Assembly: GCA_041521345.1 (NCBI GenBank)
Contig: JBGOHB010000019.1
Origin: Virgibacillus_N oceani_A
Lineage (GTDB): Bacteria > Bacillota > Bacilli > Bacillales > Amphibacillaceae
Reading direction: 5' to 3' (one strand)
DNA length: 64,000 nucleotides
The position numbers were made by a program, and so were the translations under genes. How positions within the stretch are numbered: position 1 is the stretch's first letter; each line of letters begins with the position of its first letter. This document shows positions 36,002 to 44,264 of this stretch, one piece after another. Under the pieces are notes generated by a model. It had not been told where the DNA came from. It made no database searches and worked only from the letters and a program-made list of their open reading frames with translations.

Positions 36002-36307
36002 CCGATATATTGTAAGAATTCACTGGAATATAGCTTTGAAGCATGCTGGAAAGCTTCAAAACAATTTCTGTATAAAATAGAAGGTATTGATATTGGCTCT
36101 CCGAAAGGAGTAATTCGGTCATCTCGGGAAGTTGGTCTATTTTCTGAAGAAGAATCCATACTCGGGCTAAACATGGTAGACCATCGCAATTTGACCGTAC
36201 TTACCTATAAAGAGGACTTAGCGGTAGAAATTTTTGCAACTTTAACCACGTATTATGAACTTTTGCGTAAATGGATGGATCGAATTACAAAAAGAGTAGA
36301 CACGTGA
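36002..36307 (+). pseudogene. Remnant of HI0074/HepT-like nucleotidyltransferase substrate-binding protein
   Basis: The frame opens after a TAA at 35999-36001 and runs without an ATG near its start to TGA 36305-36307, about 101 residues. It reads LEYSFEACWKASKQFL, then GIDIGSPKGVIRSSREVGL, LGLNMVDHRNLTVLTYKEDL and an LLRKWMDRI end. This follows the HI0074 family (FEFAFELAWK, SPRE.I..A...G, MLKDRN.TSHTY). Roughly 35-40 N-terminal residues with the usual start are lost. The expected partner nucleotidyltransferase (MNT) is not found nearby. It is a decayed half of an MNT/HepT-like toxin-antitoxin pair. Confidence 0.65.
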
Positions 36308-36410
36308 ATAGAAAGTTCAAATTTTATTCATGCACTTTTGCCTTCCAAATATCCCATCATAGATAGGCTTGTTCAATTGATTTACATCCTTCGGCAATTT
36401 CGATTCATTT

Positions 36411-36518
36411 TTACTTGAAAAACTTTTTGATTTTCTTCTGTACATCTTCCATACGTCTATACTTTGGCAAGTAAGCACAATATGGTACAATTATAGGTGA
36501 TAAACTTGATTTATCCAT
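36411..36518 (-). CDS. Small basic peptide, 35 aa
   Basis: On the minus strand an ATG at 36518 is 9 bases after a perfect AGGAGG, with TATAAT at 36570-36565. The peptide is MDKSSLSPIIVPY followed by CAYLPKYRRMEDV and a Lys/Phe-rich amphipathic tail (QKKIKKFFK). The single Cys and cationic tail could be membrane-active or a regulatory peptide. I recognise no family. Strong ribosome site and clean length make it more than chance. Confidence 0.45.
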   Translation of the reverse strand: MDKSSLSPIIVPYCAYLPKYRRMEDVQKKIKKFFK

Positions 36519-36729
36519 AATAGATGTCCTCCTCTATCTGGCATTGGCCTGCGAAACCATTGTCATTATAGCAGTGGAGGATTTTTTTTCATACGCAAAG
36601 CCACTTCCGTTTTATAGCGCGGGACTTAAAATAAATCCTCCAATATAGAGTAAAAATCCCAGATTAGGAATTCCCACTTATTAATGATAGTATGAATAAT
36701 GACTACATATAAGATTGAAGGGGAATGGA

Positions 36730-37545
36730 TTGATATTTATTATTTGCCTTATCATCGGTATTGCTACAGCTTTTTTTGGCAGTTTAATGGGGTTGGGTGG
36801 TGGCCTTATTCTCGTACCCACCTTGCTGCTTTTGCATGAATTCTCAGAGGCTTTTGCATGGGCGACGCCGCAAACTATTGTTGGGATGTCTTTAGTGATT
36901 ATGATTTTTACGGGCCTGTCCTCGACGCTCGCTTATTTAAAAGTGGGACGTGTGGATTATAAATCAGGCGCGTTATTTTTGATTGGCAGTATTCCCGGGA
37001 GTATATTTGGTTCCTGGTTGAATCAGTTTTTTGATACGGACTCCTTTCTACTGTATTTTGGAATGGTAACGATATTAATTTCCATGCTGTTTTTCCTGAA
37101 ACGGAAAGAAAGAAGGCGTATATTACCAGAACAAAAAGGGGTGCGATCTTTTGAAATAGGCGGGGAGAAGTTTTATTATCGTATTTCCATTCCTGTCGCT
37201 GTGATCGTTTCCCTTGCTGTCGGCATGGTTTCCGGTTTATTTGGCATTGGCGGCGGTTCGGTTATGGTGCCTGCCATGATTCTGTTATTCGGCTTTCCCA
37301 TTCATATTGCCACGGCTACATCCATGTTTATGATTTTCTTTGTGAGTATTATTGGTGCTTCGACACATATTGCGTTAGGGCATATTGCCTGGGAGTATGT
37401 TTTCATTTTCATCCCGGGAGCCTGGATTGGCGCAAAGCTTGGCGCCTTTGTGAATCAGCGGTTGACAGGGAATACGCTGGAATGGATATTACGGATCGTA
37501 TTAGTTATTATAGGTGCACGAATGATTTTCCAAGGGCTGACGTAA
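36730..37545 (+). CDS. yunE: TauE/SafE-family sulfite/organosulfur permease (YunE-like)
   Basis: 271 aa from TTG 36730, which has GAAGGGG 6-8 bases upstream; a TTG 15 bases earlier would sit on top of it. Seven to eight membrane segments and the repeated G-rich motifs of TauE/SafE (FFGSLMGLGGGLILVP near the start, GLFGIGGGSVMVPAMILLFG in the middle). These transporters move sulfonates or sulfite anions; the substrate here is unknown. In B. subtilis yunE lies next to yunD and yunC, as here. Confidence 0.88.
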   Translation: MIFIICLIIGIATAFFGSLMGLGGGLILVPTLLLLHEFSEAFAWATPQTIVGMSLVIMIFTGLSSTLAYLKVGRVDYKSGALFLIGSIPGSIFGSWLNQFFDTDSFLLYFGMVTILISMLFFLKRKERRRILPEQKGVRSFEIGGEKFYYRISIPVAVIVSLAVGMVSGLFGIGGGSVMVPAMILLFGFPIHIATATSMFMIFFVSIIGASTHIALGHIAWEYVFIFIPGAWIGAKLGAFVNQRLTGNTLEWILRIVLVIIGARMIFQGLT

Positions 37546-37557
37546 GGAGTATCTAAT

Positions 37558-38955
37558 ATGCAGGAAAAACTTTACTTTTATTATACAAATGATTTACACA
37601 GTAATTTTGAACAATGGCCGCGGGTTGCTTCTTTTTTAAAACAAGAGACAGCGAAAAGAGCTGCTGCGAATGATTCTTATTGGCTGATTGACATCGGGGA
37701 TCATGTGGATCGAGTAGACCCAATTGCTGAGGCTTTTATGGGAAAAGCCAATGTAGCATTATTGAATGAACTTGATTATGATGTCGTGACGATCGGAAAT
37801 AACGAAGGAATCACGCTACCGCATGAGGATTTATTTCATTTATATGATGACGCCGGTTTTCACGTTGTTTGTGCTAATTTGGTGAGTCAGGATAAGAAGG
37901 AGCCGCATTGGCTGCAGCATACGGTACAAGTAAAGTCCATTCAGGGCCTCAGGGTTGGGTTTATCGGTTTGACTGCTCCTTTTAATGCCTTTTATGAACT
38001 TTTGGGCTGGCATGTTTCCTCCCCGTATCGTGTGCTGGAATCCTATATACAAGGATTAAAGCAACAGACGGATGTAATCGTCTTATTATCTCATTTAGGG
38101 ATCAGCGAGGACCAGGAAATTGCCCGGAGATTCCCGGAAATTGATGTGATTATCGGGGGGCATACCCATCATTTACTGCGGACAGGGGAGCAGGTCAATA
38201 ACACGATCATCACGGCTGCGGGGAAGCATTGTTCCTACGTGGGAGAAGTAATTTTGACATGGGATCATGAGAAAAAACAATTGGTAAATAAAGAAGCATA
38301 TGCTACCGATGTTACTCATTTGGCAAAGGATTTGAGAACGGAGCAAAGCCTGCAGCAGCTGAATGACAGGGCGGCAGAAATTTTGGGGGAAGTGGTCGTT
38401 CATACGGCATCTCCCATAGAAGTAGGTTGGTTTAAAAAAACGAAAATCATGCAGGAGCTGACCCATACATTAAAAAAATGGACGGAAACAGACGTAACCA
38501 TGCTTAACGCTGGGCTTTTGCTCGATGAATTTCCGATGGGTGATATTACGTATTCTGATATTCACCGGATCTGTCCGCATCCGATTAATCCCTGTGTCGT
38601 CGAATTAAAAGGGGACGAGCTGCTGGAAGTTGTTCGCGGTTCACTTGCCAAGTCATTTACGGAATTAAAATTAAAGGGCTTTGGCTTTCGTGGTGAAGTG
38701 CTGGGGAGAATGATATTTTCCGGGTTAACGGTGGAAACGTCAGTGCATGAAGATGGGGAGGAACATGTGGAAAACGTGTTATTTCACAATAAAGCATTGG
38801 ATCCGGATGCCATGTATTCGGTTGCAACTGCGGATACATTCACCTTTGGCCGGCTGCTGCCGGAAATAGCCAAATCGGAAACAAAGCAATATATTTTGCC
38901 TGAGTTTTTGCGGGATCTGCTGGCAGATACATTGCGTCGATCCTTTTCAGGTTAA
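37558..38955 (+). CDS. yunD: YunD, 5'-nucleotidase/UshA-like metallophosphatase
   Basis: 465 aa. N-terminal metallophosphatase domain with TNDLHSNFEQ, DIGDHVDRVDP, TIGNNEGI and IGGHTHHLL, and C-terminal 5'-nucleotidase substrate domain with the hydrophobic pocket. No signal peptide, so it is cytoplasmic, unlike secreted UshA. Natural substrate is not known. Its ATG follows yunE by 12 bases, and yunC follows after 85 bases; the same set is adjacent in B. subtilis. Confidence 0.9.
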   Translation: MQEKLYFYYTNDLHSNFEQWPRVASFLKQETAKRAAANDSYWLIDIGDHVDRVDPIAEAFMGKANVALLNELDYDVVTIGNNEGITLPHEDLFHLYDDAGFHVVCANLVSQDKKEPHWLQHTVQVKSIQGLRVGFIGLTAPFNAFYELLGWHVSSPYRVLESYIQGLKQQTDVIVLLSHLGISEDQEIARRFPEIDVIIGGHTHHLLRTGEQVNNTIITAAGKHCSYVGEVILTWDHEKKQLVNKEAYATDVTHLAKDLRTEQSLQQLNDRAAEILGEVVVHTASPIEVGWFKKTKIMQELTHTLKKWTETDVTMLNAGLLLDEFPMGDITYSDIHRICPHPINPCVVELKGDELLEVVRGSLAKSFTELKLKGFGFRGEVLGRMIFSGLTVETSVHEDGEEHVENVLFHNKALDPDAMYSVATADTFTFGRLLPEIAKSETKQYILPEFLRDLLADTLRRSFSG

Positions 38956-39040
38956 TCGGATCTCCGTGCATTCAGCTGTGACGCTGCCTTTTTCAAATGC
39001 ATACATTATTAATGTACAGATTGAAGGAGGCATTGGATTC

Positions 39041-39343
39041 ATGTTAACGGTAAATCCACTGGAAGTCGAAGGAATGCATTTTACAGCCATTCGGGTAGAA
39101 CTTCCAAAAACCAATTTACTAATGATTTCAAATGAAGTCGGCTACATTATGTGTGCGGCACTTGATGTGGATGTGTTAAATGACAAGCTGAAAGATCGGA
39201 ATGTGATTGCGGGCAGAGCATCAGGCGTGCGAACCATTGATGATTTATTATACGCCCCGTTGGAGAAAGTAACGGAAGCTTCAAAAGCCTTTGGCTGGGA
39301 AACGGGAATGATAGGAAAAGATGCACTTTTGAAAATAGCTTGA
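39041..39343 (+). CDS. yunC: YunC, DUF1805 protein
   Basis: 100 aa from ATG 39041 with AAGGAGG upstream. It has the DUF1805 features: FTAIRVELPKTNLLMISNEVGYIMCAALDVD and AGRASGVRTIDDLL. The B. subtilis YunC structure shows a small mixed fold of unknown role. A short terminator (GCCTTCC/GGGAGGC, 39350-39372) follows. Confidence 0.9.
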   Translation: MLTVNPLEVEGMHFTAIRVELPKTNLLMISNEVGYIMCAALDVDVLNDKLKDRNVIAGRASGVRTIDDLLYAPLEKVTEASKAFGWETGMIGKDALLKIA

Positions 39344-39344
39344 G

Positions 39345-39374
39345 ATGATGCCTTCCTTTATGGGAGGCTTTTAT
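39345..39374 (+). terminator. Terminator after yunC
   Basis: GCCTTCC pairs with GGGAGGC around TTTAT, followed by TTTTAT. Confidence 0.6.
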
Positions 39375-39540
39375 AGATGGATAACAAGTAATATATTTGG
39401 TTGGGGAAACATTAAAAAGCCCTAAATAAAGAAGGGGGTATATTGCGCGGAATGATGACAAACTAAAGCCGATTGTAGATTATATTCTCATTAAAGGAGA
39501 TCCGAATGTTCCAGTAACAACAAATTAAAATTTCTCTTCT

Positions 39541-39585
39541 ACCCCTTTTAAAACAAGCATACTTTTGTTTTAAGGGGGGGTTTAG
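39541..39585 (+). promoter_or_regulatory. Hairpin sequestering the yunB ribosome site
   Basis: CCCC-TT(TT)-AAAACAA pairs with TTGTTTT-AA-GGGG around GCATACTT, with a 2-base bulge. The GGGGGGG part of the right arm is the Shine-Dalgarno for the TTG at 39587. If the fold forms, translation would need a helper or a conformational change. It lacks a T-run, so it is not a terminator. Confidence 0.5.
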
Positions 39586-39586
39586 A

Positions 39587-40387
39587 TTGATAAGAAAGAA
39601 ACGCTACCGTAAGAAATTTGCATCACCTCCAGGGAAAGGTATTTTTATTATTACAGTAATATTATTTGGCATATTCAGCGGGCTGAGTATTTGGATAGTT
39701 GATTATGGAATTAAGCCAGTTTTAATAGAGATTGCCGAGACTAAAGTTGACGAAATTGCTACACGAGCGATTAATCATGCTGTGCGTTTTGCTGAAGGCT
39801 ATGATTTTACAGAAGTATTGGATATTACGTATAATGCGGAAGGAAATGTTGCGACATATAACCATAATCCAGCTATCGTTAGTGAAATTAACAGGGTAGC
39901 AACAGACCGTGTTGAGGAGTTTTTGCTAAACGTTAATCGTGGCGATCCAATTTCATATGATTATTCTCTTCATGAACCTTATGATTATGGTGAAGGAGCA
40001 GAGGATAGGGCAATGCAGGATCCCACGTTAGTTGAAATACCATTAGGTCAGGTCACCGGCAATACGGTACTGGCTAATTTAGGTCCAAGGATTCCGGTGA
40101 ATCTGGAACTGGTAGGAAACGTTCGGACAAATATTGTGCGTGATACAGAGCCGCTTGGCATTAATGGCTCATGGGTGTCACTGTATGTTCATGTGGAATC
40201 GGATGTTCAGATTGTAGTCCCATTTACAACTGAGGTAACGACAGTGCACACGGAAATTTACGTTGATGGTGGGGCAATAATGGGGGATGTGCCGGATTTT
40301 TATAGTGGTAATGGAGATGACCCGTCAATAGCCATCCCGAGTGATGAATTTGGGGATGATGAGAATGATGATTTGCAAAATGATTAA
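39587..40387 (+). CDS. yunB: YunB, sporulation protein
   Basis: 266 aa from TTG 39587. A basic N-terminus, one membrane segment (FIITVILFGIFSGLSIWIVDYGI), then an extracellular domain of YunB type with IPVNLELVGNVRTNIVRDTEPLGINGSWVSLYV and VEIPLGQVTGNTVLANLGPRI. B. subtilis YunB is a sigma-E controlled mother-cell protein that assists spore cortex/engulfment-linked events. The last 35 residues are strongly acidic (PDFYSGNGDDPS then many Asp), an addition relative to the B. subtilis form. Confidence 0.88.
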   Translation: MIRKKRYRKKFASPPGKGIFIITVILFGIFSGLSIWIVDYGIKPVLIEIAETKVDEIATRAINHAVRFAEGYDFTEVLDITYNAEGNVATYNHNPAIVSEINRVATDRVEEFLLNVNRGDPISYDYSLHEPYDYGEGAEDRAMQDPTLVEIPLGQVTGNTVLANLGPRIPVNLELVGNVRTNIVRDTEPLGINGSWVSLYVHVESDVQIVVPFTTEVTTVHTEIYVDGGAIMGDVPDFYSGNGDDPSIAIPSDEFGDDENDDLQND

Positions 40388-40822
40388 GGTTACGTAATTT
40401 TATGAGTTTTATTAAATTGATGCGTCGACGTGAAAATAAAACTGGCAGCCAGAAAACGATAGAAGTTTAAAGAGGTCTCGTCATAATCTACATTTGTTAT
40501 TTAGGTACTTTTTAAGTATGGATTGAACGTAAAGACAATGGCGGATTATTTTAAGTCATTGTCTTTATTGTTTGCAAAGTACAGGTAACAATAATGGCAA
40601 TTAACTGTATATCCTACTAATATATTGCTGCTTATTTATTTGATTATTTTGTAAATAATCAAAATAAGCAATGCAGGGAAACAATAAATGATGTTTTCGT
40701 GAGAATTATTTCATAGGCAAGCAGAAATCGTATAAGTATAAAGATAAAGGAGAGTCAGCCTGTAAATTAGTAATCATAATTATAATACTATTCATTTTAG
40801 AAAGAATAGGAATGTTGTTTTA
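40388..40822 (+). other. Intergenic tract upstream of the symporter, with two hairpins
   Basis: 40530-40570 holds AAAGACAATG/TCATTGTCTTT, a terminator-like stem for yunB. 40628-40671 holds a long stem GCTTATT..TTGATTATTT with AAATAATCAAAATAAGC, loop TGT. A 22-codon frame near 40402 lacks a ribosome site. Confidence 0.55.
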
Positions 40823-40865
40823 AACTTGAATATTCTTTGACAACAAAGAAAACTCAAGTTATAAT
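40823..40865 (+). promoter_or_regulatory. Perfect sigma-A promoter overlapped by 38-bp dyad
   Basis: TTGACA at 40837-40842 and TATAAT at 40860-40865 are separated by exactly 17 bases. A near-perfect dyad spans 40823-40839 (AACTTGAATATTCTTTG) and 40844-40860 (CAAAGAAAACTCAAGTT), 15 of 17 positions pairing, with a 4-base centre inside the -35. Such a placement is expected for a repressor operator. The transcript would have a leader of about 270 bases before the symporter. Confidence 0.7.
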
Positions 40866-41142
40866 AAAATCAAATATCTGAAAAAAGTAAATTTTGTAAT
40901 CCCGTTTTATAGCAAGACATACATATAAGTTATGAGAAGGGAGAAAAGAGGGAGGTCTGATATTCAAATGTAATTTATAGAGAATAATAGTGAGTTTTAT
41001 TTAACTGAAAGCGGTTGTATTTTGAGAAAGGAAATTACAGGATTATAAATATTTTCCTGGATGTTTTTTGTGTTTGATTGATGTTTGACCATGCTTTAAT
41101 TGAAATTATATTTAAAATTTTGTTTTTCAGGGGGTTTTTGAG
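40866..41142 (+). other. Long leader before the symporter
   Basis: About 270 bases. It holds GGGAGG at about 40950-40955 followed after 12 bases by ATG TAA, a possible minimal upstream ORF, and otherwise no evident structure. A ribosome site CAGGGGG is 8 bases before the symporter start. Confidence 0.3.
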
Positions 41143-42498
41143 ATGCAAGCTAGAGAGCAATGGGGAACACGTAGCGGTTTCATTTTGGCTGCTGTCGGCT
41201 CGGCTGTCGGTCTTGGTAACATCTGGCGTTTTCCTTATATTACGGGAGAGTATGGAGGCGCTTCATTTTTACTCGTTTATGTGATCTGTATTTTAATTAT
41301 TGGTATTCCTACAATGATCGCGGAGTTTTCGATTGGTAAACGTGGGCAGTTGGATGCAGTTGGATCTTTTGCTAAAACAACGCGTTCTAAGCCATGGGTT
41401 ATTGGCGGCTGGTTAGGTGTTATAACATCTTTTTTAATCGTATCATTTTATGCCGTTATTGCTGGCTGGGTTTTGTACTATCTGTTCAGTTATTTGACAG
41501 GAAGTATCCAGCAAGTGGAAGCAGGTGGCGTTGAAGAATATTTCGGGGGCTTCATCGGTCATAATTTTCTCCCGGTAATTTGGCAGATAATCGTTATGGC
41601 TATCATTGTTGGCGTTTTATATTTTGGAGTTAAAAAAGGGATCGAACTCAGCAGTAAAATCTTTATGCCATTACTTGCTGTTATACTAGTGATACTGGCT
41701 GGATATGGATTAACATTGGATGGTGCCGGAGAGGGATTATCATTTTTGTTCGTTCCTGACTGGAGTTCGTTAGGCGATCCTTCTCTTTATTTAGCGGCCA
41801 TTGGGCAGGCGTTCTTCACGCTATCTCTCGGGATGGGTATCATGGTCACTTATGGTGGCTACCTTTCAAAAGATACAGGGAATCGTTTGCCAGGGACTGC
41901 AACCAGAATTGTTCTTTTGGATACGCTGTTTGCCATTGTAGTTGGTATCGTAATTTTCACAGCTGTATTCAGCATAGGTATGGATACTGCCCAAGGACCC
42001 GGTTTGGTGTTTGTTGTACTGCCGGAAGTGTTTAACCAGATGGCTGCTGGAGGAACATTCTTTGCGATATTTTTCTTCTTCCTTGTCTTTATCGCTGCTT
42101 TATCATCTGCTATTTCACTGTCAGAAGTTAGTGTGTCCTTTGCGATGCGGCAAGTGAATATGACGAGGAAAAAAGCGGTCCTTATCGTAGGTGGTCTAAT
42201 CACGCTGTTTGGTATTCCATCTGCTTTAAGTCAAGGTGGGCCACTCGGTGACTTCCTTATCGCCGGTCTGCCGTTCCTTGATTTTGTTGATGTTCTTACA
42301 GACAGCTATTTCTTGCCGATTGGCGGATTAATCGTCGTCCTCTTTGTTGGTTGGGGCTGGAAAGCGAAAGAAGCTTTTGAAACAGCAGACTTTAAAAATC
42401 CAGGGCTTGGAAAAATGTGGCTCTTTCTGATTAGATACGTTGCACCGATCATGATTATCATTATTTTACTTGCAAATCTTTTCGGAGTCGAAGCGTAG
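41143..42498 (+). CDS. Sodium-dependent NSS-family transporter
   Basis: 451 aa with about 11-12 membrane segments. The first segment has GSAVGLGNIWRFPYI, the signature of the neurotransmitter:sodium symporter family (LeuT fold), including the unwound substrate-binding and sodium-binding region. The C-terminal end is short and hydrophobic. Likely imports an amino acid or a similar small solute together with sodium, useful in a salty habitat. Substrate cannot be read from sequence. It is monocistronic, with a strong and probably regulated promoter. Confidence 0.92.
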   Translation: MQAREQWGTRSGFILAAVGSAVGLGNIWRFPYITGEYGGASFLLVYVICILIIGIPTMIAEFSIGKRGQLDAVGSFAKTTRSKPWVIGGWLGVITSFLIVSFYAVIAGWVLYYLFSYLTGSIQQVEAGGVEEYFGGFIGHNFLPVIWQIIVMAIIVGVLYFGVKKGIELSSKIFMPLLAVILVILAGYGLTLDGAGEGLSFLFVPDWSSLGDPSLYLAAIGQAFFTLSLGMGIMVTYGGYLSKDTGNRLPGTATRIVLLDTLFAIVVGIVIFTAVFSIGMDTAQGPGLVFVVLPEVFNQMAAGGTFFAIFFFFLVFIAALSSAISLSEVSVSFAMRQVNMTRKKAVLIVGGLITLFGIPSALSQGGPLGDFLIAGLPFLDFVDVLTDSYFLPIGGLIVVLFVGWGWKAKEAFETADFKNPGLGKMWLFLIRYVAPIMIIIILLANLFGVEA

Positions 42499-42514
42499 GA
42501 CTGGAAAATATAAA

Positions 42515-42558
42515 AAAAGGAAGAGTGCCACATTGATATGCGGCCTCTTCCTTTTATT
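42515..42558. terminator. Bidirectional terminator between symporter and lytH
   Basis: AAGGAAGAG pairs with CTCTTCCTT, with extra pairing of CC and GG next to the loop, followed by TTTATTTT. The opposite strand has TTTTTT after the stem, and the lytH stop codon lies at its edge. Confidence 0.75.
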
Positions 42559-43531
42559 TTTCCATGCGTTCCCATCTCTGCAAATATGGATATGGATCAA
42601 AGGAGAAGTCGGTATGTCCATTATCTTTATACATGCCATAATGCAGATGCGGCGGGAATTTCCCTGATGTTCCAGGCGGGCCGTAACCGGTGGATCCGAC
42701 ACTGCCAAGGACGTCGCCGGGTTTTACCACTTGTCCCATTTCAATATCCTCCTCATACCCGCTCATATGCGCGTAGTAATGATAAATATTGAAAATATCG
42801 CGAATGCCAATCCGCCATCCGCCGTATAAATTCCAGCCCATCATTTCAATGACACCGTAAGTTGTGGACTTAACCGGGGTGCCATAATCAGCAAAAATAT
42901 CTGATCCTTCATGGATGCGCAGACCGCCAAAGCCGCGCCGGTCTCCCCAGTTATTATTGTAAGTGTAGTTATATTCTGTTGCCAGCGGGAAAGAACGATC
43001 AGTTAAATTTATATCCTGAAACTTATCAAAAACCTTTGCCGTGTTCATGATCGTCTGTACGGTCAAATCCCTTTTATAATAATTCCATAACGCAATTTTA
43101 ATTTCATCTTTTGTATTGCCGTACTCGAGTAAAATATGAGCCATCGTGTACAATGCATCTTCCGGGTCATCAGGATCGGCATGCCCGTTACCTGTACCGT
43201 CTTTTCCGATGCCATTATGAACGGTAATGGCATGCGCTTCAGTCAGCATGGAGCTGTTTCCTGCCCCAAACCAATCTTCAGGCTCAAATTCTATGTTTAT
43301 CACTTGTTCTTCGTCTGCTTCTTTATTAATATTTCGTTCATAATTCTCAATAGCAGCAAAATAATACCATGGAATTTGTGTTAATGCTTCTGTCTTTTTA
43401 AATAAAGCCATTCGTTCTTCGTGGATTGAATCATCACTTTCCTCAGCAATTGCTTTTTCAGAGGAAGTAGTGTATGAAAGGCACACAAGCAGCAAGATAG
43501 CATAAATGAATATATGGTATTTAGGATTCAA
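42554..43531 (-). CDS. lytH: LytH-like M23 sporulation endopeptidase
   Basis: 325 aa, TTG start after AAAGGGTGA. Signal peptide, then a helical middle domain with IEFEPEDWFGAGN, and an M23 domain whose zinc ligands are in LRIHEGSDIFADYG, YYAHMSGY and PHLHYGMY. B. subtilis LytH (yunA) is an L-Ala-D-Glu endopeptidase that trims cortex peptide stems in a sigma-K dependent way and is next to yunB and yunC. Length matches closely (about 326 aa). It converges with the symporter. Confidence 0.9.
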   Translation of the reverse strand: MNPKYHIFIYAILLLVCLSYTTSSEKAIAEESDDSIHEERMALFKKTEALTQIPWYYFAAIENYERNINKEADEEQVINIEFEPEDWFGAGNSSMLTEAHAITVHNGIGKDGTGNGHADPDDPEDALYTMAHILLEYGNTKDEIKIALWNYYKRDLTVQTIMNTAKVFDKFQDINLTDRSFPLATEYNYTYNNNWGDRRGFGGLRIHEGSDIFADYGTPVKSTTYGVIEMMGWNLYGGWRIGIRDIFNIYHYYAHMSGYEEDIEMGQVVKPGDVLGSVGSTGYGPPGTSGKFPPHLHYGMYKDNGHTDFSFDPYPYLQRWERMEK

Positions 43532-43628
43532 TTTGATTCACCCTTTAATTGTTGTGTAACAATACGTAGTCTTTGTAAATCAAGGCGGTTTATAACTTAC
43601 ATTTTATACCATGAAATAGAGGTAAAAG

Positions 43629-43655
43629 AAAGAACTATAGGAGGAATAGTTCTTT
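43629..43655 (-). terminator. Terminator after the YhcN/YlaJ lipoprotein
   Basis: AAAGAACTAT pairs with ATAGTTCTTT, perfect over 10 bases, loop AGGAGGA. On the minus strand it is followed by CTTTTACC. Confidence 0.7.
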
Positions 43656-43709
43656 CGTTGGTAGTAAAGTAACTCCTCTTGCGGGTGAAAAAGTAAATTT
43701 CCTATGCCA

Positions 43710-44264
43710 TTAATCTTCACCCTGTGGAGATGTTTTCATTTCCTCCATTAACTTGTCGATTGTATTCTGGTAGTTCGGATGACTCGTTCTAGAAATATGC
43801 AGACTTTGTATATCGGGAATAAGTGAAGGATTATCAGATACAACAATATCAAAGTATCGTGGCATAACTGACTCTGCTGTTTTCCTGGCAATTTCAGCTG
43901 CATTATTTTCATCTGTTCCATCACCAATTTCATATGCGATTAAAACTTCATCATCGGCAACCAGTGTAGCGACTTGATCAAATGCTTCATTACGAAGGAT
44001 GATTCGTGTAATCATACTGGCCATTTCATTTCTGTCCATCGTCACAATTTGATCTTCATCCTCGTTTTGTTCAAATTGCTCTTGTGTATAATGAACATAG
44101 CCCAATTGGTCGTTTATCTCCTGATCTCCTGGATTCTGAAGTTCTTCTCTATCCGGGTTTAGTTCATTGGCACGCTGCTCCCTTTCATTCAGTGTATTAT
44201 TTGTTGTATCACAGCCTGTCATGACCAATAGCATAATAAATAACGCTATCATTATTTTTTTCAT
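43710..44264 (-). CDS. yutC: YhcN/YlaJ-family spore lipoprotein
   Basis: 184 aa from ATG 44264 (AAAGG 9 bases upstream); upstream in-frame codons lack a ribosome site. A lipoprotein signal ends in VMTGC at about residue 18. The rest has the YhcN/YlaJ pattern: ITRIILRNEAFDQVATLVADDEVLIAYE and PRYFDIVVSDNPSLIPDIQ. Relatives are forespore sigma-G lipoproteins linked to spore outgrowth; yutC is the syntenic B. subtilis gene. A terminator follows on the minus strand. Confidence 0.8.
   Translation of the reverse strand: MKKIMIALFIMLLVMTGCDTTNNTLNEREQRANELNPDREELQNPGDQEINDQLGYVHYTQEQFEQNEDEDQIVTMDRNEMASMITRIILRNEAFDQVATLVADDEVLIAYEIGDGTDENNAAEIARKTAESVMPRYFDIVVSDNPSLIPDIQSLHISRTSHPNYQNTIDKLMEEMKTSPQGED

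Noticed and set aside
39446..39528. Open frame ending DYILIKGDPNVPVTTN between yunC and yunB
   Set aside because: It has no start codon or ribosome site in frame, and I could not tie it to a family; it may be a gene fragment but was not strong enough to list as a feature.
40402..40470. 22-codon ORF upstream of the symporter (MSFIKLMRRRENK..)
   Set aside because: No ribosome site and no family; chance frame in AT-rich DNA.
40940..40975. Minimal AUG-UAA upstream ORF in the symporter leader
   Set aside because: Spacing from GGGAGG is 12 bases and nothing shows regulation; left as a remark in the leader entry.
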